Assembly: GCA_019753175.1 (NCBI GenBank)
Contig: JAIELK010000015.1
Span: 1-64,000, forward strand
From: Hyphomonadaceae bacterium
Lineage (GTDB): Bacteria; Pseudomonadota; Alphaproteobacteria; Caulobacterales; Aquidulcibacteraceae
Direction: 5' to 3'
Length of the DNA stretch: 64,000 nucleotides
The number at the start of each line of letters is the position of its first letter. The stretch's first letter is position 1. Positions 42,018-49,952 of this stretch are shown in pieces. The notes beneath the pieces were generated by a model. The model searched no databases. It was not told the origin of the DNA and worked only from the letters and a program-made list of their open reading frames with translations. The translations under genes and the position numbers were made by a program.

Positions 42018-44084
42018 ATGATGCGCCGTGGCCCGCGCGCGCCGTTGCCGCTGACGCAACGCGGCAAGCAGATTGCCGCAGCATGCATTGTACTGCTGCT
42101 CTCGCTCTTCGCGCTCGATCAGATTTTTCCGCCGCCGCTTGAACGCGTGCGCGACGTTTCACCTGTTGTGCTTGACCGCAACGGCGAGTGGCTAATGGCG
42201 TTCACCACCCGACAAGGGACATGGCGCCTGGAAGCGCGGCTCGATGAAATCGATCCCGAGTTCCAACGCCGATTGATTGCCATCGAAGACGAGCGTTTCT
42301 GGTTCCATCCCGGCGTCGATCCCATCGCGTTGACGCGCGCCAGCCTTTCGTACGCACGCAGCGGTCGCGTCACCCAAGGCGGCTCCACCATCACCATGCA
42401 GCTGGCGCGTTTGCTCGAGCCGCGTCCACGCACGGTTCAATCGAAGCTGATCGAGATCGTACGCGCCATTCAGATCGAGCGGCGCTGGAGCAAGCGGCGG
42501 ATTCTCGCCGCCTACCTCACGATGACGCCCTATGGCGGCAATCTTGAGGGCGTGCGCGCGGCAAGCCGCGCCTACTTTCAGCGCGACCCGCAATGGCTCG
42601 ACGATGCGGAGATGGCGCTGCTGATCGCTCTCCCGCAGGCGCCGGAAGCGCGTCGACCGGATCGAAACCCGGAAGCGGCGAGACGCGCGCGCGATCGCGT
42701 GCTCGGCATGTTCGTCGGCGCCGGGCTCATTAACGAGCGTCGCGCCGCCGAGGGACGCCAGAGCGCGATCCCGACGCGCGCGCCGTTCCCGTTTTCGGCG
42801 CCGCATGCGGCGCGCTCACTCATTGCAGCGCATCCCGGCGAGGGCGTCGTACGCTCCTCGCTCGATGCTTCGCTCCAGAGCGACCTTGAGGCCCTGGCGC
42901 GCCGCCACGCCGAAACGTTGGAGCGCGACGCACAGATCGCCATGCTCGCCGTTGAGCTCGAAAGCCGCGCGGTGCGTGCACGCGTCGGCGGTGTTGGCTT
43001 CGACCGCGCCGGCGGGCACATCGACATGACGCGCGCGGTGCGCTCCCCCGGGTCGACGCTGAAGCCGTTCCTATACGCCATCGCTTTCGATGACGGCATT
43101 GCCGCGCCAGAGACTTTGGTGCGCGATGCACCGCGCCGTTTCGGGGGTTATCTGCCGGAAAACTTTGACCGCCGCTTCCATGGCGACGTCTCGCTCGAAG
43201 ACGCGCTGCGGCATTCGCTCAATCTGCCTGCAGTAGCGACGTTAGAGCGCATTGGAGCAGGCCGTTTCCACGCGGCGCTCACGCGCGCGGGCGCTGAAGT
43301 GCGCCTGCCGCGCCGCGCTGATGCGGAACCGGGCCTGGCGTTGGCGCTCGGCGGCGTCGGCATGCGGCTCGAGGACTTGGTGCAGCTCTACGCTTCGCTC
43401 GGCGATGGCGGTCGCGTGCGCCCGCTAGCGATTGACGAAACGCCGACGCTAGCGTTTCCGCGGCGTTTCGTGCGTACCGAGACGGCTGCGCGTGTGTTGG
43501 AGATTCTCGCGACATCCCCCCATCCCGCGGGCCGCATTCCTGCGAGCGTAGCGCAAGATGCACCGGACGTCGCCTTCAAGACAGGCACCTCGTACGGCTT
43601 CCGTGACGCCTGGGCGCTCGGCGTGTCCGGCGGCTACGCCATCGGCGTGTGGGTCGGGCGTCCTGACGGCTCTCCGCGTCCCGGCGCCACTGGCCGCAGC
43701 GAAGCGCTGCCGATGTTGTTCGATGCTTTCGATCTCATCGGAACGTCCGCACAGCCAGCGTCGTCGCCGCAGCAAGATCACGATGCGGCGCCCGCGCTCG
43801 CGCGCTTCGATGGAGGCGAACGCGAAGGTTTGTCGATCCTGTTTCCGCCGGAGAACGCCGAAGTGCTGGTCCTGGAGTATGGAGAAAACGGCCGCGGGCT
43901 TTCACTCTCCGCGCGTGGCGGACGCGAACCGCTGACCTGGTACGCCGACGGCGAACGCGTCACGCGGGAAGACACAAGCGGTCGCGCGATTTGGCGCCCC
44001 GCCGCGCCGGGTTTCTACGATCTAAACGTCATCGACGCTGACGGCGAAAGCGCGCGCGTGCGCGTCCGGATCCGCGATAGTTAG
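42018..44084 (+). CDS. pbpC: penicillin-binding protein 1C
   Basis: The 688-residue protein has an N-terminal anchor (about 17-37), a GT51 glycosyltransferase domain with [12 protein letters not shown] (Glu90) and [14 protein letters not shown], a transpeptidase domain with SPGSTLKPF (Ser346, Lys349), HSLNLP and [10 protein letters not shown] (Lys521), and the C-terminal BiPBP_C domain (residues about 600-688). The absence of other PBP1 features and the neighbouring A2M gene fit PbpC. It polymerises and crosslinks peptidoglycan, probably at sites of damage. The ribosome site lies in a hairpin arm. An alternative ATG is the next codon, 42021. Confidence 0.95.
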   Translation: MMRRGPRAPLPLTQRGKQIAAACIVLLLSLFALDQIFPPPLERVRDVSPVVLDRNGEWLMAFTTRQGTWRLEARLDEIDPEFQRRLIAIEDERFWFHPGVDPIALTRASLSYARSGRVTQGGSTITMQLARLLEPRPRTVQSKLIEIVRAIQIERRWSKRRILAAYLTMTPYGGNLEGVRAASRAYFQRDPQWLDDAEMALLIALPQAPEARRPDRNPEAARRARDRVLGMFVGAGLINERRAAEGRQSAIPTRAPFPFSAPHAARSLIAAHPGEGVVRSSLDASLQSDLEALARRHAETLERDAQIAMLAVELESRAVRARVGGVGFDRAGGHIDMTRAVRSPGSTLKPFLYAIAFDDGIAAPETLVRDAPRRFGGYLPENFDRRFHGDVSLEDALRHSLNLPAVATLERIGAGRFHAALTRAGAEVRLPRRADAEPGLALALGGVGMRLEDLVQLYASLGDGGRVRPLAIDETPTLAFPRRFVRTETAARVLEILATSPHPAGRIPASVAQDAPDVAFKTGTSYGFRDAWALGVSGGYAIGVWVGRPDGSPRPGATGRSEALPMLFDAFDLIGTSAQPASSPQQDHDAAPALARFDGGEREGLSILFPPENAEVLVLEYGENGRGLSLSARGGREPLTWYADGERVTREDTSGRAIWRPAAPGFYDLNVIDADGESARVRVRIRDS

Positions 44085-44090
44085 GAAAGA

Positions 44091-44121
44091 AAAGGCGCGG
44101 ACCTTGCGGGCCCGCGCCTTT
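44091..44121. terminator. bidirectional terminator between pbpC and the small peptide genes
   Basis: AAAGGCGCGG and CCGCGCCTTT form a 10-bp stem with an 11-base loop. On the minus strand it is followed by TTTTCTTTCC, a good T-rich tail for the peptide transcript; on the plus strand it follows pbpC by 6 bases with a shorter T-run. Confidence 0.8.
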
Positions 44122-44147
44122 AGCGGATCGTCGCGATGGGGGGAGGA

Positions 44148-44240
44148 TCAGGCGACGATCTGGGCAGCTTGCAGCAGCACTGCCGCCAGGATTGGAAACA
44201 CGACGACGATGGCGGCGGCGAATTGAGCGAACTTGGTCAT
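44148..44240 (-). CDS. 30-residue hydrophobic peptide (copy A)
   Basis: The frame encodes MTKFAQFAAAIVVVFPILAA followed by VLLQAAQIVA. It is one predicted membrane helix with a Lys at the start and Gln residues near the end. It is a clear duplicate of the peptide encoded 4 bases upstream on the same strand (shared M-T-K, A-A-A, central Pro16, L-x-Q-A-A-Q-I-V end). It has no ribosome site of its own, so it is probably translated by coupling to copy B. A terminator follows. Function unknown. Confidence 0.6.
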   Translation of the reverse strand: MTKFAQFAAAIVVVFPILAAVLLQAAQIVA

Positions 44241-44244
44241 GACA

Positions 44245-44337
44245 TCACACAACGATTTGAGCGGCTTGCATGAGGATGGCGACGGCGACTGGAACAACCA
44301 GTGCGACGGCGGCGGCGAGATTAGCGATCTTGGTCAT
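44245..44337 (-). CDS. 30-residue hydrophobic peptide (copy B), possibly 61 residues from 44430
   Basis: From the ATG at 44337 the product is MTKIANLAAAVALVVPVAVA followed by ILMQAAQIVV. The ribosome site gaagga is 8 bases upstream, and alignment with copy A begins exactly at this Met. The frame is also open from an ATG at 44430 that overlaps the desaturase stop (TGATG); that start would add 31 polar residues (MKNLGAALHPESLAGASQDQ...). Both forms may exist. It is one hydrophobic helix with central Pro16. It lies in the same transcript as the sterol desaturase gene. Confidence 0.6.
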   Translation of the reverse strand: MTKIANLAAAVALVVPVAVAILMQAAQIVV

Positions 44338-44429
44338 CTTTGTTTCCTTCGCAGGTTCGGTTTGTAACTCTTGATCTTGAGATGCCCCGGCCAGAGATTC
44401 TGGATGCAGGGCGGCGCCGAGATTTTTCA

Positions 44430-45251
44430 TCAGGCCTGCCTCTCTAGAACCGGGGCCAGGTTCGGGATCTTCGGCGCCAGCGGCTTGCGTACGGCGGCGG
44501 CAAAACGCGCGTGGTATTCTGGGTGCTCGGTGCCCATCAGCCGGTCCCACCAGGTGAAATAGAGCCCATAGTTCCAGCCGGCCTGCGCGTGGTGCAGATC
44601 GTGGTGAACGGTGGTGGTGAGGAGGTCGAACATCGGCCGTCCGTCAGCGCGCGCCGGCATCAGCTCGTAGCCGGAATGACCCAGCGTGTTGCGCGCGATC
44701 TGGTGCAACATGAACAGGCCGGTTACGCCCCAGGGCGTCGGCACCACAAGCAACCACAGCGGCACGAAGCTCGCCATCACCGCGGCTTCGCCCAGGTCGA
44801 ACGAATAGGCGGTAAACGGGGAGGGATTCATGCTCTTGTGGTGGCGGCGGTGGAACACCCGGAACAGGCGCGGGTGGTGCATCAGCCGGTGCGCCCAATA
44901 GAAATAGGCATCGTGCGCGACCACCATGAGCGCCAGAGAGCTCCAGAACCAGACCGGCCCCCAGGCCGCCGCGATCGCTGGCCCCGGCAGCAGGCCGGCC
45001 CGCTCCAGCATGAAGGTGACGAGGCCCACAGTGGAAAAGATCGCGATCGAGCGCAGCGAGACCAGGAACTCGATCGCCAGTTGTTTCGCCGGCGGGCTCG
45101 CCGCCCTGATTTTGCGGCCGCGCAAGAGGCCAGCGAAAACAACCCACAGCGCCAGCCAGACGCTCACCGCGAAGATGACGTAGCGGGTCAAGTCCGTCTG
45201 CGCATTGAGCAGCCATTGGGTGGCGATATCGGCTGCGAACTGGAAGTCCAT
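44430..45251 (-). CDS. sterol desaturase/fatty acid hydroxylase family protein
   Basis: The 273-residue membrane protein has the histidine clusters of the family: HDAYFYWAHRLMHH (His113-126), FHRRHHKS (134-138) and TVHHDLHHAQAGWNYG, which bind a di-iron centre that hydroxylates or desaturates lipids. Four hydrophobic segments surround them. The ATG at 45251 follows aaggag; an upstream in-frame start at 45296 is weaker. Bacterial members act on fatty acids, carotenoids or sterol-like lipids; which cannot be said. Two membrane AraC-type regulators are encoded upstream and the two 30-residue peptides downstream on the same strand. Confidence 0.9.
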   Translation of the reverse strand: MDFQFAADIATQWLLNAQTDLTRYVIFAVSVWLALWVVFAGLLRGRKIRAASPPAKQLAIEFLVSLRSIAIFSTVGLVTFMLERAGLLPGPAIAAAWGPVWFWSSLALMVVAHDAYFYWAHRLMHHPRLFRVFHRRHHKSMNPSPFTAYSFDLGEAAVMASFVPLWLLVVPTPWGVTGLFMLHQIARNTLGHSGYELMPARADGRPMFDLLTTTVHHDLHHAQAGWNYGLYFTWWDRLMGTEHPEYHARFAAAVRKPLAPKIPNLAPVLERQA

Positions 45252-45300
45252 GTGTGCTCTCCTTGCGATCCCGTCGCGGGGAGTGCGGTGGCTCAAGGCG

Positions 45301-45376
45301 GGGCGATTGGCTCGCCGAGGCCTGAAAAAGCCTGGGCGATTCTGGAAACGGCGAGGGTTTTTGGGATTCGGCGAGG
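45301..45376 (-). promoter_or_regulatory. direct repeats upstream of the sterol desaturase gene
   Basis: GGGCGATT occurs at 45301-45308 and 45334-45341, 33 bases (about three helical turns) apart, each followed by a G-C-C/G-G-A-G-G block (45314-45320, 45350-45356); a third GCGAGG is at 45371-45376. Direct repeats with this spacing suit an AraC-type activator, and two such genes lie just upstream. Confidence 0.35.
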
Positions 45377-45423
45377 AAGGAGCGCCCGGCCTCCGGCCCT
45401 GTCGGCGCCGCCGAGGCGCGCAC

Positions 45424-46440
45424 TCACCCCGCCCTGCGCCTGTATTCCGTCGGCGTCACGCCCGTCGCTTCCTTGAACGCGCGGTTGAACGGTCCGAGTG
45501 AACCGAAGCCGAGATCGTAGGCGATGGCTGCGACGGTCAAGCGCGCCTTGTCCGGGTCACGCAGCAGCGCCTTTGCCGCCTCGATGCGCCGCGCGTTCAC
45601 GAACGCGGCGAAGTTGCGAAAGCCGAGGTGGTCGTTGATCAACGGCCGCAGGCGATGCTCGGGCACGCCCACGGCCTCGGCCAGCGCACCGATGGTCAGC
45701 CCTTCGCGCCGCCAGACTTCGCCTTCGGCCATGAGCGTTTCGAGCTTGTCGAGCGCGGTGCGGTCGGCGCCGTCGGGTGGGGGCGCTTGCGGCGTCTTGA
45801 TGGCGCCCAGGAGGTCGCCCGGCGCGCGCAGGAACACCGCCGCGCCGGCGAGCCCGATCGCCGCCAGCGCTCCGGCATTGACCAGGTCACGCATCGGCAA
45901 TTGCAAGCCATAGCTGGCGGCGATGTAGAAGCCGGCGTTCAGCGGCACATAGAGCGCGACGATGGCCAGGAACGGCACGCGGATTTGCGTGCGCGATTCC
46001 ACCAGGTCGCCGTGCCAGGTCCGGAGGGCGATGCTCAGCGCATGCAACGCCACGCCCGCTTCGCCAAGCTTGTGAAGGAGCCACAGCGGCCGTACCGCGC
46101 CTTCGGCGGCAAACAGGCCAAGCACGATCAGCGCCGCCGACGGCGCCAGCGTGCGCGGCTCGATGCGGCGGTCCTCGAACAGCGTAACAACGAAAAGCCA
46201 GACAAAGCCCGTGCCACCCAGCGAGAAGAAATTGACCGGCAGCATCGCCGGCCCAAGCTGCGCGTGCACCGCGCCGGAGCTCTCCAGCACATGTGCGATC
46301 GCCGTCAGGCAAAGCAGCAAGCCCGCAAGCCCGGTCGGCTTTCCAGCCGCCGCCCTCCAAATGCCAATTGCGCTCGCCGCCAAGGCACCGATGGCGACGC
46401 CGCGCAGGAGCAGTTCGTAGGTGATGAGGGCGTCAGGCAT
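45424..46440 (-). CDS. AraC family regulator with multi-helix membrane N-terminus (copy 2)
   Basis: The 338-residue protein has an N-terminal region of about seven hydrophobic helices (to about residue 210) and a C-terminal AraC HTH pair (LTIGALAEAVGVPEHRLRPL and LTVAAIAYDLGFGSLGPFNR...FKEATGVTPTEYRR). Membrane-embedded AraC regulators are thought to sense envelope signals. The DNA-binding half is nearly identical to that of the upstream gene. The ATG overlaps the upstream stop region by 8 bases. The likely target is the neighbouring desaturase gene, by position only. Confidence 0.9.
   Translation of the reverse strand: MPDALITYELLLRGVAIGALAASAIGIWRAAAGKPTGLAGLLLCLTAIAHVLESSGAVHAQLGPAMLPVNFFSLGGTGFVWLFVVTLFEDRRIEPRTLAPSAALIVLGLFAAEGAVRPLWLLHKLGEAGVALHALSIALRTWHGDLVESRTQIRVPFLAIVALYVPLNAGFYIAASYGLQLPMRDLVNAGALAAIGLAGAAVFLRAPGDLLGAIKTPQAPPPDGADRTALDKLETLMAEGEVWRREGLTIGALAEAVGVPEHRLRPLINDHLGFRNFAAFVNARRIEAAKALLRDPDKARLTVAAIAYDLGFGSLGPFNRAFKEATGVTPTEYRRRAG
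45441..45757 (-). repeat. 317-bp near-identical segment, copy 2 (HTH region)
   Basis: Matches 46468-46784 with 11 differences that I counted by eye (about 96.5 percent). The flanking parts of the two genes are much less alike. Confidence 0.9.
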
Positions 46441-47470
46441 CGGGGGCAGCCTGCGAGGTGGCCCGCCTGTACTCCGTCGGCGTCACGCTCGTCGCTTCCT
46501 TGAACGCGCGGTTGAACGGTCCGAGTGAGCCGAAGCCGAGATCGTAGGCGATGGCCGCGACGGTCAAGCGCGCCTTGTCCGGGTCACGCAGCAGCACTTT
46601 GGCCGCCTCGATCCGCCGTGCGTTCACGAAAGCGGCGAAGTTGCGAAAGCCGAGGTGGTCGTTGATCAACGGCCGCAGGCGATGCTCGGGCACGCCCACG
46701 GCCTCGGCCAGCGCACCGATGGTCAGCCCTTCGCGCCGCCAGACTTCGCCTTCGGCCATGAGCGTTTCGAGCTTGGCGAGCGCGATCTGGTCGCCGGAGT
46801 CGAGTCCGTCCAGAGGCTGTTGCGGCTTGTTCGCCACACCGAACAGCTCGGGCCGGGCCTGCAGGAAGACAGCCGCGCCCGCCACGCAATAGGCCGCAAG
46901 CGACCATGCCCCCAACTGGCGGAACCAGGGCTCAAAGACCCCGAGTGATTCCGCGATCTCGAAGGCCGAGAGCGTCAGCACGTAGACGGTGACCACACCG
47001 AGGAACGGACCGCGCAGGCGACGCCTCGACTCGACCAGATCGCCGCGCCAGCTGCGCGCGACGACATAGAGCGCATGAAAGGCGAAGCCGGCCTCGATGA
47101 GATTGTGGACGATCCAGATGGCGTTGGCTGAGGGCCTCGGCGTGAGCACACCCACAAGGCCGAGCAAGGTCAGCCCGATCCATGGCGACAAGGTGCGCCA
47201 ATCGACGGGTCGGTCTTCGAACACGCTGACGATCAGCAGCCAGAACAGTCCCGTGCCGCCGAATGAAGCGAAGTGCACGACGTTTGAGAGCGGACCTATC
47301 GCGTTGATCAGTTGCGGCGAGCTGTTGATGGCGTAGGCGATGGTGCTGAAGGCGAAGAGCAGGCCAGCCAGGCGCGACGAGCCTTGCCTGCGCGCAAACC
47401 CGGCCGCCATCGCGGCAAGCGCGCCAATAGCGACGCCGCGCGCCATCATCTCGAGCACAAGCGCGGTCAT
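46433..47470 (-). CDS. AraC family regulator with multi-helix membrane N-terminus (copy 1)
   Basis: The 345-residue protein shares the layout of copy 2: about seven hydrophobic helices and a C-terminal HTH pair ending TPTEYRR. The membrane halves share motifs (ARGVAIGALAA, FGGTGLFWLLIVSVFEDR, W.GDLVESR) but are clearly diverged, while the HTH halves are nearly identical in DNA. I used the ATG at 47470, which overlaps the pseudouridine synthase stop by 4 bases (ATGA). The pair could sense different signals yet bind the same sites. Confidence 0.9.
   Translation of the reverse strand: MTALVLEMMARGVAIGALAAMAAGFARRQGSSRLAGLLFAFSTIAYAINSSPQLINAIGPLSNVVHFASFGGTGLFWLLIVSVFEDRPVDWRTLSPWIGLTLLGLVGVLTPRPSANAIWIVHNLIEAGFAFHALYVVARSWRGDLVESRRRLRGPFLGVVTVYVLTLSAFEIAESLGVFEPWFRQLGAWSLAAYCVAGAAVFLQARPELFGVANKPQQPLDGLDSGDQIALAKLETLMAEGEVWRREGLTIGALAEAVGVPEHRLRPLINDHLGFRNFAAFVNARRIEAAKVLLRDPDKARLTVAAIAYDLGFGSLGPFNRAFKEATSVTPTEYRRATSQAAPDA
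46468..46784 (-). repeat. 317-bp near-identical segment, copy 1 (HTH region)
   Basis: Partner of 45441-45757, offset 1027 bases. The last 150 bases, from the first helix-turn-helix through the preceding LETLMAEGEVW region, differ at one position only. Confidence 0.9.
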
Positions 47471-48240
47471 GGGGGGGGCGCGGTTGATGCGCGCACAAGC
47501 GCGTCGCGTTCTTGCGGCGTGATCGCGCGCCATTTGCCCTCAGCGAGGTCGCCGAGCTTCAGCGGCCCGATGCGCACACGCATCAGATCGGTCACCGCCA
47601 ATCCGACCGCTTCGCACATGCGCCTGATCTGGCGGTTGCGGCCTTCGACAAGCACAAAGCGCAGGCGCTGCGGCTCCACCACATCCACTCTCGCCGGCTT
47701 CAGCTGGCGGCCGTCGAGGGACAGTCCGTGGCGCAGCAGCGCGAGTTTCTTGTCGTCAATGCGGCCATCAACGCCCACGAGGTATTCCTTGTCGAGCAGC
47801 GATTGCGGCCCGATCACCGCTTTCGCGAGCACGCCGTCTTCGCTCAAGAGCAAGAGACCGCGCGAGTCTTGGTCGAGCCGCCCCAATGGTGCCAGGCGCG
47901 TGCGCTTATTCGGCATGCTGGCCGGCGCGCCGACCACATTCGCGCGTGTCAGCAGACGCGCTGCTGGAACCTGGTCGCCGTCAGGCTGCGCCGATACAAA
48001 ACCGATGGGCTTGTTAAGAGCGACGCTGATGGCCGGCCTGGCGCTTGTGTCCGCCAGCTCAAGTGTCTGACCGGCCGCGATTTTGCGGCCGGGCTCGCCG
48101 ACTTGTTCTCCATCGATGCGGACACATCCCTTGGCGATCAGCTCTTCCGCCTCGCGCCGCGAACAAACGCCCTCGCTTGCGAGCCACTTGTTCACCCGCT
48201 GAGGCTCTGCGTCCGTGTAGGTTTTTCGCCAGGACATCAC
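47467..48240 (-). CDS. RsuA/RluB/E/F family rRNA pseudouridine synthase (RluF-like)
   Basis: The 257-residue protein has an N-terminal S4 RNA-binding domain (VNKWLASEGVCSRREAEELI, KGCVRIDG) and the synthase core with catalytic Asp in LGRLDQDSRGLLLLSEDG and EGRNRQIRRMCEAVG. E. coli RluF modifies U2604 of 23S rRNA; the insertion and C-terminal features fit RluF better than RsuA, but the target is inferred. The start is ATG-ATG at 48240/48237. It lies 8 bases after the TIR-like/Sel1 gene and overlaps the AraC gene, so a housekeeping enzyme is embedded in a regulatory operon. Confidence 0.88.
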   Translation of the reverse strand: MMSWRKTYTDAEPQRVNKWLASEGVCSRREAEELIAKGCVRIDGEQVGEPGRKIAAGQTLELADTSARPAISVALNKPIGFVSAQPDGDQVPAARLLTRANVVGAPASMPNKRTRLAPLGRLDQDSRGLLLLSEDGVLAKAVIGPQSLLDKEYLVGVDGRIDDKKLALLRHGLSLDGRQLKPARVDVVEPQRLRFVLVEGRNRQIRRMCEAVGLAVTDLMRVRIGPLKLGDLAEGKWRAITPQERDALVRASTAPPP

Positions 48241-48248
48241 ATGAGCGT

Positions 48249-49685
48249 TTAGCTGCAGGCCGGCCGTTCCCGCAATGCAATCAGACGCCGGACCGCCATC
48301 GGCTGTATCTGCCGCTCATCGCGCATGCACGAAAGCTGCTGATAGAGCGCCACCGCTCTTGCCCGGTTCGGTCCGTCATCAATCATCTCCGCCAGGTTGA
48401 ACATTGACGGCGGGTAGTTCTGGTTTGCGGCGCGCTCGTAAAGCGCGCGCGCACGCTCAGGGTCCGCGGTGACGCCGATGCCATCGCGGTACAAGGTTCC
48501 GAGCATATGCAGCGCTTCAGGCTGGTTCTGCGCCGAAGCCTGTTCGAGGAAAGGTAGCGCCGCCGCGGGATCGCGCGGCCCAGCCGAGCTGTCACGAAGC
48601 CAACGCGCATAAAGAAATTGCCCGCGCGCATTGCCCCGCTCAGCCGCTCTCAAGAACAGCCGGCCAGCCTCCGTCTGCGCCGCTGCCGATGTTTCGAGGC
48701 TTCGCAGCTGGCCAAGGTCAAGCATCGCCGGCAACCAGTTCAACGCCGCCGCTTCCGCCAGGCGCGCTCGGGCGTCTGTTTCGCTGAGGCCGGCGTGCGG
48801 TGCGGTCCGGCGCAGCACCCACGAGAAGTAGAGACCTGCGGGGTCGTGCGAAGCAGCGGCTGCGTCGCAGAAGCCACGGGCGGCGGTTGGGCTGGGCAGG
48901 AACCCCTCAACGCCGGCAAGATGGCCGAGGCATGCGAGCGCCTGCGCGCGTGCGTCGCCGTTCTCCGCCGCTTGCTTGATCGCTGCGGCATTGACGCTGA
49001 GTTGCGCGGCCGATTCACGCCAGGGTGCGGTCTCAAGCGTTGCGGGGCTGAGCGAAGGTGGCGGGGCTGGTGTTGTTGCCGCGACAGCCGGGGTGTCCGG
49101 TGAAGCGGAAAAGTCTGGCACGGCAAACGTGAGTTCGCCGGCGCGGAAGGCATTGATGACCCGGCCTGCCCCGAAGCCAACGACAAAGAGTGCAGCAACG
49201 GCAGCGGCGAATATCCCGACCATCTGCACCCGGCTCGGCTTGCGCTTGGCGCTGTGCTGCAAGAGCGCAGCGCGCGTTGTCGCCAGCGCCGCGGGCAATG
49301 CCTCGAGATTGACCTGCGCCGTGGTCAGCTTGCCCACTTCGGTGATCAGTTGTTTGAAGCGTTCCTGGAACGTCGTTCGGCTGCGCGGTTCAAGTGTAAT
49401 ACGCGGGCCGCTGCGGAAGAGCGCTGGCGTGTCGTCACGCACCATCTCCGCGCTGATCAGCTTCTTCCGCTCTAGCGCCATCGCCGCCAGCGCCGCGACC
49501 GAAGCAGTGGGATCTTGCTTGGTCCACAGCAAGAGGATGCATTTGGCGCTTTCCACGGTCGCGGGGATCTCGGTCTCTGGGATTGCGCCGGCTGCTGCGT
49601 CGTAGCCGACGGCCTTCAAACCGTCGGCAAGGGCTCGCGCTCGCGCGTCCTCGCTCGCCGCCGCCGCAATGAAGACCTCCGCCAT
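48249..49685 (-). CDS. TIR-like domain, transmembrane helix and Sel1-repeat protein
   Basis: The 478-residue protein begins with a TIR-like fold (MAEVFIAAAASEDARARALADGLKAVGYDA, then SAKCILLLWTKQ), a membrane helix at about 153-175, a Pro/Ala-rich linker to about 225 and Sel1/TPR-like repeats to the end (ARGQFLYARWLRD, ALHMLGTLYRDGIGVTADPERA, PPSMFNLAEMIDD). The glutamate that NADase TIR domains need after the W-x-x-x-x segment is not obvious, so it is more likely a protein-interaction module. The Sel1 part would lie in the periplasm. The gene leads an operon with the pseudouridine synthase and two AraC regulators. Confidence 0.8.
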   Translation of the reverse strand: MAEVFIAAAASEDARARALADGLKAVGYDAAAGAIPETEIPATVESAKCILLLWTKQDPTASVAALAAMALERKKLISAEMVRDDTPALFRSGPRITLEPRSRTTFQERFKQLITEVGKLTTAQVNLEALPAALATTRAALLQHSAKRKPSRVQMVGIFAAAVAALFVVGFGAGRVINAFRAGELTFAVPDFSASPDTPAVAATTPAPPPSLSPATLETAPWRESAAQLSVNAAAIKQAAENGDARAQALACLGHLAGVEGFLPSPTAARGFCDAAAASHDPAGLYFSWVLRRTAPHAGLSETDARARLAEAAALNWLPAMLDLGQLRSLETSAAAQTEAGRLFLRAAERGNARGQFLYARWLRDSSAGPRDPAAALPFLEQASAQNQPEALHMLGTLYRDGIGVTADPERARALYERAANQNYPPSMFNLAEMIDDGPNRARAVALYQQLSCMRDERQIQPMAVRRLIALRERPACS

Positions 49686-49889
49686 TCCAATTTCCTCGGT
49701 TCGTTTGAAACGGGTGTGGCCGGGCGTTCGTCAAGCGGAGGAACGCTACATTGCTGCCTGTTTAGCTGTGAGGTCGCCAAGCGCGGCGTCTTGGCCTCCG
49801 TACCGGGAGAAAGCGCCGCGGCTGCCTAACCTGAGAGGCTCCTGTGCGACGCTTTGTCCGCCATTGCTTGATTATGCTCAAGGCAAAAA

Positions 49890-49903
49890 TGACGGCCCCG
49901 TCA
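49890..49903. promoter_or_regulatory. 6-bp inverted repeat upstream of ompW
   Basis: TGACGG-CC-CCGTCA lies about 50 bases before the ompW ATG in a 267-base intergenic region shared with the divergent TIR-like/Sel1 gene. It resembles a dimeric regulator site; no regulator is assigned. Confidence 0.3.
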
Positions 49904-49952
49904 GATTTTGGGCTGTCACAAAAAAGGCGTGAGCCTTGAAGGGGATAGAGCG

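Noticed and set aside
44148-44337. Twin peptides considered as a type I toxin pair
   Set aside because: No antisense RNA promoter is visible, they lie on the transcript of a metabolic gene and the sequence lacks known toxin motifs; the link to the desaturase is simpler.
48249-49685. TIR-like protein considered as a phage defence NADase
   Set aside because: The catalytic glutamate is not evident, the neighbours are a pseudouridine synthase and regulators, and no defence genes are nearby.
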